NCBI GenBank assembly: GCA_019633425.1
Contig: WSUB01000009.1
Span: forward strand, 1 to 64,000
DNA: 64,000 bases
From: Tulasnella sp. 424
Lineage: Eukaryota > Basidiomycota > Agaricomycetes > Cantharellales > Tulasnellaceae
Direction of reading: 5' to 3'
The translations under genes and the position numbers were made by a program. Positions within the stretch are counted from its first letter, which is position 1, and each line of letters begins with the position of its first letter. The notes under the pieces are model-generated. The model ran no database searches. It had not been told where the DNA came from and saw only the letters and a program-made list of their open reading frames with translations. Positions 56,593-64,000 of the stretch are shown one piece after another.

Positions 56593-59500
56593 CTAACCGG
56601 CTGTCAAGCAAACGGCCCTCATGGAAGCCATGCTGGAGGCGGCTCCCTGGAATGGCAAGTCTACCGTGAACAAAACATCGCTGCGATCGCCGTTGAGGTA
56701 TACTGGAAGATTGACAAGGGACCTCTGACCGGCTTTGCTGGGATCTTGTTGTACCCAACGAAGCTGAGAAGCTGATAGGCGAACTGTGGAGCCATCGTTG
56801 AGTGCTAAATGGTCGCCAGACCAGTTGGCGCCTTCCATGACCAGACCTAAGCGGTGAGGAGGGCGTTCAGTTCAGCTACTCCACTTGAGTCTGGAGTTCC
56901 ATTGTGACGTACCTTCAACCACAAAGGCGCTACGATCATCGGATGTTTCGAGATCCAATTGAAGTGAAAGCGTTTCCAAGGACCAAGAGTTGCGGTGGGC
57001 GACACTCTGGCGGGTGGCTGTCACGTACGCTTCAGGGAAGAATAGTCCCCCTAACCAAACCTCCACTCCGTCAAATGACATCATCTGCGAGATCCGTTCG
57101 AGCTGGGCCATCCTCAAGCCAAAGTTGGGAAGCCACTGTGATACGGACATCCCTCGGTTGACTTTGTAGCGACTCCAATGATCAGGGATGGTTCCTGGCG
57201 GGCATTTAGGCTTAGTAACGAATTATCGAATACAACAAGAGCAGCTTACCCTTCGTCAAAGAGCTCATTAGGGTGCGCAAATGATTAGTTTGCTTGAGGC
57301 TTCCTTCGCACACTTTAACCACATCCGACAGGTCCCGCTTGACTTGAGACAACAGCTTCCGACCGATACTAGCCTCTCTGGAGAAGAATCGATAAAGAGG
57401 ATCGTGCGTGTCGTTGGCTCGCAGGTTTGATAGACCCTAAATTTACATAAAATAGGTCAGCTGAGACCCTATCGAACCACCGTAGCACTACTTACGGTGG
57501 GCAAGCCCTCAATCCATGTCTTGCAGTTCTGAAGCAAGGTCCGCATCCATGCTGGTTGTTGCACTACGCCGCGTTCATTAGATGCCGTTCCAGAGGCGAC
57601 CTCATCCTCATCATCCACCAATGTCCTGGTCTTCCTCAACTTCGTTAGTAGTTCGTTGCCTATAGAAAGAAACTATATTTCAGTGGCCATCGAGAAGGGC
57701 AGATACGGCTCGACCGACCTTGAGATACAGCAATCACACGTTCCGCACTCGGAGGAAGACTGAGCCACGAAGGGGGCTGCTTGTCAGGAAGATTCTGCAC
57801 CCAGGACAAGAAGTGGTCAAGCTTGGTCCCTTCAGGGATGATCAGATTCTGGCCGCCCTCGGTCTCCGGGACAAGGTTGAAGTCGACATTATATGCATGT
57901 GGCGTGAAAAGGGCATCGACGAACGAATCCAAAACCCGCTGGTCGAAATCGCTGTGAACCCTTCCTCCGTAGACTGCTTGTTTAAGAAGAGTGCGCACTG
58001 CATCCCAGGGAATGGACGCTGGGTTGATGTTGGTTCGACCTTGCGCCACAGAAGACAGCCAGGTATCAATTGTGCCGAAGGCGGAAGCCATGTCCGAGTC
58101 GTTGAAGTCGTAAGCGTTGGACCACCCCAGGGGTACATAGCGAAGACGCTCTTGAACCACGGCGTGGAACCAGGCAAGAAGGAAGTAGAGTCGGATCTTC
58201 TCAGCAGGACCTTGGGAGAGGCGGGAGGATGATATGGATTGAAGGGAGTCGAGGAGGTTGGCCTTGATGCCCGGAGGAGGTTCGTTCATGATGATTCGAG
58301 ATTGGCGGAGGATATTGACGGGGATGACAGGGTTCGCTTCCATGGTCAAGAAGAGACGGAAACCGCGATGTGGGCTAAGGCTTTGAAGTCGTTTCTCCAG
58401 GGTGCTGAGCCACGACGGGGCCAGATGTACGTTCTTGAGTAGCACCCAACTGCCTTGTCTAGCTGCTCCAGCAATAGCTTGCTCCGCGAGAGTAAAGCCT
58501 TCTTGAGAACCCATTGCAACGGAGACACTTCGAGCACCCGTGTCGCGAATCAAGTTCTCCACTCGGTAACTAGCATCATAGCCAGTGACAGAGACCAGTG
58601 CTAACGGCGTTGTGGGCACTACCTCATCCGAGACCATATGCTTGAGCTCGAATGCGGACTGGTTAGACATGTCTACGCTGAAAACTTCGCGGACGAATAG
58701 CGCGGTGGCTTGAAGGAGTCGGTCAGGTCGGAAGCATTTGATAACCAACAAGCTGCGGGCGGCCTCGACGATACCTGCAAAGAATCGTAAGTTACGGCGC
58801 TCCTCCATCTACTTCGGGCCACTCACTAGATGGGGTTGGGTCCCAAGACCACGGAACCTTGGATTCTGGGGTGTCGGAAGTGAGGAACGCTGACCATTCT
58901 TGTTCATTGCCAGCGATGTGTGCAGGGACGGCTTTGAACATGGGATGCGATGCGAAGACATTCAGGCGTTGTTGCTGATCGTAGGATAGAATGGTAAATG
59001 ACTCGAGATTGGTAGCGGAACCCACAGGACCTTCTCCACTTTCAAGCAAGTACTCTAATTCGTCCATAACCGGATGTTCTTCATTGCCTCGTAGTTTGAT
59101 CTGGGCGAGGAGAACAGCCAAAAGGACGTGATCACTGTGAAGGAGGGCCCTTGATGTACGTTTGTAGGCGTTGAGGAAGAGATCTCTGAGCAGAACCTTG
59201 AGCCGTTCCTCGGGCTCCTTTAGGCCCTTCAAGTTCGGGTTCTGGTGAAGAACGTAGTCGAATATGTCGAGGAAGAACCGCAGGGAGAACTGATAGAAGT
59301 GGTTGATGAGGTTCAGCTGCTCCAGGACGAAGTACACGGCGCTGCAAGCCTGTGCCAAGGGAAGATATTCTGCAGTAACCTCCTCAACTTCCTTCATGAT
59401 GACGTCCGTTTCTTCCACCTTTCTCGTAATCTCAGCAGCCTCCTTCTTCAAGGTCTCCAGGGTCTCGATGACCTTGTCATCATCGAGGATGTTCCCCGAC

Positions 59501-62500
59501 GACTCGTTCAAAGCTTGCAGAAGGAGCTTCTCGAGGGTTCGGAGTCGCACTCGGAATTCACCCTGAACCTTCATCAAATCGGTCCTTCGTCGATCGGTGT
59601 CTGGGCGCTCAGCCTTGAGGACCTGGTCGAGGGATTGACTTTGCAGACTTCCGCGAGTCATGGTGAAGTTGACGAACGTTACACGACTGCAGATATCTGG
59701 AGAAAACTCGACCGATGGATCCCGCGTGGAGAGGAACATCGTGAAGGACGGGGAGAAATCGATGTCTTGGCTACCAAGTCGAATGAGGACTCGACCACCT
59801 GTCCGCCGGATCTCGTTGTTGAGCACAGCATTGAGGATGGGGTCCAAATGTTCGACATCTTGGATAAGAATGGGGTTGCCGAACCGAAGAGCGCTCTCCA
59901 AAACCTTGAGGAATGCTTCGTCCAAGAAGCTAGTCACGGTGATCTTGCGGCTCTTGTACTCGTTTAGAAGGAATGTCGTAGCTTGCCCGGTGGGATCAAT
60001 TATGAGCGGGTAACGGTTGAAGCGTTTGAGCATGATTGCGTTTTCGGTGCATAGGTTGTCTGTAGGCAAAGCGTTTGACTGCCAGCTGAGTCGGTCGTCC
60101 GCGGTAGAGAGATATTCTGGAAGAGAAAGCTCTCCCTTGAACTTGATTCCAGCGTCCGAAAGGTGTTGCGACCACTCCTGCCACATCACTTCGCGGTAAT
60201 GCTGATCGAAGAAGCCGGCGTAGGCCAGGAACGCTGCCGAGAGAAGTACATCGCCGACAATGGTGCTCATCTCGGTGTCAAACGTCTGGCTCGACAACTC
60301 CCAACGGGCTTTCTCCGAGGACAGACTTCCCAGCAAGGTCATGCTTCGGTCGACTTTGGATTGGACCTTTTCCATCTCGGATTTGATTGCTTGTGTCTGG
60401 CTAATGAGGATGGCGTATTCGTCCTTGTAGCGCGCGATACTGGCCTCGAGCTCTGCAATCATGGCTATGATCGTGGAGGCCTGTTGTTTCGTAGACTCCG
60501 CTTGATCTTCGAGAGACTGGACTTCTTGACGAAGGGGCTCGACGCTGTCCAAGATCTCGGAGAATCGAACTTGAGCGATGGCCCATTTGACAAGTGGCCC
60601 ACAAGCTTTACTAGCGCGGTTGACTGTCTCAAAGTTGTATGTCGGGCGACTGAGGTACTCCTTTTTCATGTATTCCCGGAGCTGCTTCGTCATGTGCTTG
60701 TTTGTGTCGAAGTTTACGATGCTGTTGATAAAGTCATCCCGGCGGATAATACCCTGGACGGTCTTCCAGCTCTCGATCTTGTGCCCAAGCATTTGACAAA
60801 CAGACTCCATGGTCATCTTGACGCCTTCGGGCGGATTGGCCATACCTCTGACTTCCGTCAAATGCTGTCGTTTGATATTCTGCACAGCAGCCTGGGCTTC
60901 CAGGACAGCTGGTTCAGCTTCGGCGAGATCTCTGAGGACCACAGCGCGTCGCTCCTCGATTGCCTTGTCTTGCTCAACGAGCGCCGCTTGGATTTGGATG
61001 GAGGTTGCCTTCTTCGATTCGGCTTCCTGCTGATCTGCCACCATCCTCTTAAGCTTCTCATTGGCTTCTGCGTCTTTGGCTTGAAGCTCGGCTCGTTTGA
61101 TTGCCAAACTCTTTCGGAGTTCCTCCACCTGAGTAACGGTATCGCGGAGCTTGTCCAAACCGACGTGAAGGTGGCGTTGCTGTTCTTCCAGCTCATCCCG
61201 CTTCTCCCCGAAAAGACGGACGTAATGGTTAATGCTGGAAAATTAGATGATTACTAGGTGAGTCTCAGTGCTTGGATTGGAACGCATTGCTTACAAGTCG
61301 AGGTAGTGTCTTGGAGTGACATAGTTATATCTCCCCTGACGCCTGCTGAGACGAGAGTTGATTTCGTAGAGAGAGGTGTGGACGTACACCAGAGCATTGA
61401 CGATGGCGGTGCGGTGCGTCGGAGGAAGGGCGAGCTGACGATAGACGATAGGGAAGTTGACTGGTGGGTTGTATGAAGGCAGGTCGAGATCAAGGATCTT
61501 GGTAAACTCCATTCCGACTTGGTAGAAGGCCTGATCGGGCCAGTCGCCGAACCAATCAAGAACGCAACGATTAAACAAGGCAGGGGAGGTGGCAGCGCGG
61601 GAAGCCAATCCATTCTCTGGTGGATTCATGGTGAAGACGACATGAAGATTCTTGGCGACCTGTTGGGTGAACCATCGGTAAAGTTCCTCGGGAGAGTCCA
61701 GCATAAGACCCTCCCGCTGGGATCCTTCCTTGCAAGCGGTCATGAGGGCAGAATGTTCGTCCCCTTCGAAGAGACCGGGGACTTCAGCATTTGCAAGCAA
61801 GGTGTTCATGCGCTCGAGGAAGCCAGAATCGAGGACGTTGGACTCGTCCATGATAAAGCAGATCTTTTCACCCTTGCAGCCAGCACGTCGGAGGACGGTC
61901 CGAAGATCCTCATCGAAATCTTCCCCAGTGTACTTGTTCGAAACCTTGATCTGGAAGATGCTTAGACCGTTCATCCAAGCGACGAAGCGCGAAAGCGTCG
62001 TCTAGGCAAACATGACCACTAAGCAAAGAATTCGGGGGGGGGGGGGGGTCTGTACCAAAACATACCTTTCCGCTACCGCTAACACCAATCAACAACATGT
62101 GGCCTTGAACCTGTCTGAAAACACGGTCGATACGAAGGACATGATCGAGAACGTCGTTGAAGAGAACAAGCTGCACGTCCAACTCTTCTTCGTGGAAGAC
62201 ACGGAGCCTTGCCTTGACGTATTCCCGAAGTTGCTCGCGATCGACGGGTACGTAGTTCCTTGAGGTCCAGTTTGAGAAGAGAATCGGTCGCGCAATTGCC
62301 TCCTCACGATTAATCGTCGGGAAGTGCTCCATCGCGGTTGCATCGATGCGGTCGTCCGTCCATTGTTTCTCTTCTTCGGTGACGAGACGGTCCTGGAAAA
62401 GTCGTAATGCCTCATGTGCCCAGACTCGAACGAGGCCTTCCACGGACAGGGTATCCAAAGGTCGGATTGCTTCGTAGATGCCGCGAACCCATCGGGTAAG

Positions 62501-63953
62501 CTCACGAGGGCTATAGACGTAGTGCGCCTGGATATCTGTGGTGAACCGTTTCTGCGATGCAAGGAAGAAGCTGACCATAGAGTCGGTAAGGGGCTCGGCG
62601 TATGCACGGAGGGTAGGGATGACTTTGAGGAGCGCTCGGTTGTAGGTTCCGTAGATTTGCTTGAGAGAAACCTCTCCAGGGTAGTCCACCATGACAAGGG
62701 GAGCGTGTCGAAGGAATCTGTGACTGAGCGGAACACGTCCAGGATCTGTTGGCGGGTTGCAAGCGCCCACGAATTGAATCCGCTCGAGTTTGACCCACGA
62801 CATGTCGGAAGTACGATAGTAACCTCCACTCTCCACAAGCTGTCGGATGAATGAGATAACTCGCTGAGTGCCATACTTGTCGGTGGCCGGGAGATTAATC
62901 TCGTCGCAGAATACAACAAGCCAACGTCCGATCTGGATTGGAGCGAGGATGACACCGTTCGGGGTCTTGCGATATTCGCAATATTGCTCGAAGGTCTTGA
63001 GGATGAGTTCTGGGGTGGTAGCGCTCGAGAAGTTGAGACCAACAACCTCCATGTCGGGTAGCTTGCGAAGGGCGCTGAACAATGTCATGGTCTTTCCTGA
63101 ACCGGGGGGTCCGCAGAGCATCAACGGCTTGTGCTCCGAGAGCCATGAATATAGGACCTCCTCGTGTCTGACCGTATCCATCGTTGGCACGACCACATCG
63201 GAGGCAGTAACTGCGTGCGACTCGATTTCGATGACTGGGACCCTCGATTGCCAGGACATCCACTCTCCGGTTGACACTTGCACGTCGTAGTCGATGAGCG
63301 AGCTGCCGGGGGTCAAGGGAGGAAGATCGACTCCAGTTTGGCGGCGAAGGAATTCGCCCATCTCCGCACGAAGGTCCAAGCGGGCGTCGCCTGAGAATGC
63401 CCAGATGATACTGACGAGCATCCTCTTCGAAACGTATTGCTCCACCTTCTCCGCGGTCAATGGGAAATCTGAGTGCTGAGTGTTGTATTCTATGACGTTG
63501 CGGACGGTCTTGTTGATGAGAGAGAAAAGGGTGTTGAGAGCGCGAGTGGGAGTGAAGTCCATGATGTGCTCGATAGATTCGGCATACTCCAGTGCAGAGC
63601 TGACCAAGCCGCCCGATTCGAAGAAGGGTTGAAGGATAGTGACCATGCTTTGCTGAGCAATGAGATTGGGCGAAGCAGCTGCCTCCCCACCAGCCTCCAA
63701 GCGACGAGAGGGTCTGTCGAATGCCTCTTCCTCGTCCGCGTCCAACGGAATGGTCGACAATGTTTGAAGGTAATGACGGTAAACCATGTCGGGGTCGATG
63801 GTGTCTTCGCTGAACCAGATCATACCACAGCGACTGACGGTGGCCAGGGTCGCGTACTTGAGGTGCTCGACCTCGAACATTATACGGACATTCGGGGGAA
63901 GGTTGAGACGCTCGCCATTTGGAAGGGTGAGGAGCTTGTTATCGTCAAGGACA
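56593..63953 (-). CDS. Cytoplasmic dynein 1 heavy chain, C-terminal part (partial)
   Basis: This is the motor subunit of the minus-end-directed microtubule motor used for nuclear migration and endosome transport. The window holds the 3' part of the gene; exon 63,953 starts after a TTTCAG acceptor and the gene runs off the right edge. In order are the AAA2 end ([30 protein letters not shown]), AAA3 with Walker A GPPGSGKT and Walker B VVFCDEIN, and AAA4 with GVSGSGK split by an intron before TTLSRF. The coiled-coil stalk and microtubule-binding region follow (61,158 down to about 60,300), then AAA5, AAA6 and the C-terminal domain ending [18 protein letters not shown], with the stop at 56,593. 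It shows no damage. Confidence 0.93.
61988..62067 (-). other. Dynein intron with long C tract
   Basis: The intron between GVSGSGK and TTLSRF (donor GTATGTTTTG, acceptor TTGCCTAG) contains a run of about 15 C on the coding strand (plus-strand G run, about 62,035-62,050). Being inside an intron it does not shift the frame. Confidence 0.7.
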
Positions 63954-64000
63954 CTGAAATATCGGGCCGCTTAATACGGGTCTTATCGTGATTTAGCCGA

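Noticed and set aside
60163..61257. A 364-codon open frame on the plus strand
   Set aside because: It lies antisense to the conserved dynein stalk coding sequence and has no domain of its own.
62035..62050. Long G run suspected of causing a dynein frameshift
   Set aside because: It falls within an intron with good borders; the flanking exons join in frame at GSGK-TTL.

Overview
The window is eukaryotic and fungal, most probably a mushroom-forming basidiomycete (Agaricomycetes). The evidence is many short introns of about 50-70 bp, secreted family-1 cellulose-binding modules (CBM1) and AA9 lytic polysaccharide monooxygenases (LPMOs), a Crz1-type zinc-finger factor, a Prm10/ThrE-like membrane protein, a cytoplasmic dynein heavy chain, and many decayed RecQ-like helicase fragments. 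No species can be named from the sequence alone.

Bases 1 to about 43,615 are an unstable repeat array. The basic unit of about 2.2-3 kb, read on the minus strand, holds a TATA promoter, a small multi-exon gene for a secreted Thr-rich protein with one to three CBM1 modules and no catalytic domain, a 3' flank, and a degenerate RecQ-like helicase fragment. I count 13 CBM1-only loci: 11 open from the start codon, two of them shortened by nonsense mutations, and 2 clear pseudogenes. The rightmost unit (41,335-43,148) instead carries a complete AA9 LPMO with a C-terminal CBM1. Its promoter, signal peptide, CBM1 exons, intron positions and 3' flank match the CBM1-only genes. Several of those genes still start their mature protein with QGGV, QGSV or QDGV where the LPMO has HGGV. 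The simplest reading is that the array descends from this LPMO gene by loss of the catalytic domain, followed by tandem amplification.

Three larger segments inside the array (about 15.17-17.74, 24.80-28.3 and 33.11-35.7 kb) each carry a YheT/Eht1-like alpha/beta hydrolase gene, broken differently in each copy. Two short inverted-repeat elements, each with a 9-bp target duplication (6,702-7,090 and 9,357-9,525), and a nested insertion (about 11.96-12.64 kb) sit between genes. Bases 1,330-3,150 hold low-complexity and unassigned sequence.

Right of 43,615 the sequence becomes ordinary single-copy gene space: a second AA9-CBM1 LPMO (43,804-45,537, minus), a five-exon Crz1-like transcription factor (46,727-49,479, minus), an aldose 1-epimerase-like enzyme (51,290-52,995, minus), a Prm10/ThrE-like membrane protein (53,552-56,391, plus) and the 3' part of cytoplasmic dynein 1 heavy chain (56,593 to beyond the right edge, minus).

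Taken together, the secreted LPMOs and CBM1-only proteins suggest a cellulose-surface toolkit: LPMOs cut crystalline cellulose and the CBM1-only proteins could bind or coat it. That shared role, and the subtelomeric location suggested by the helicase fragments, are inferences.
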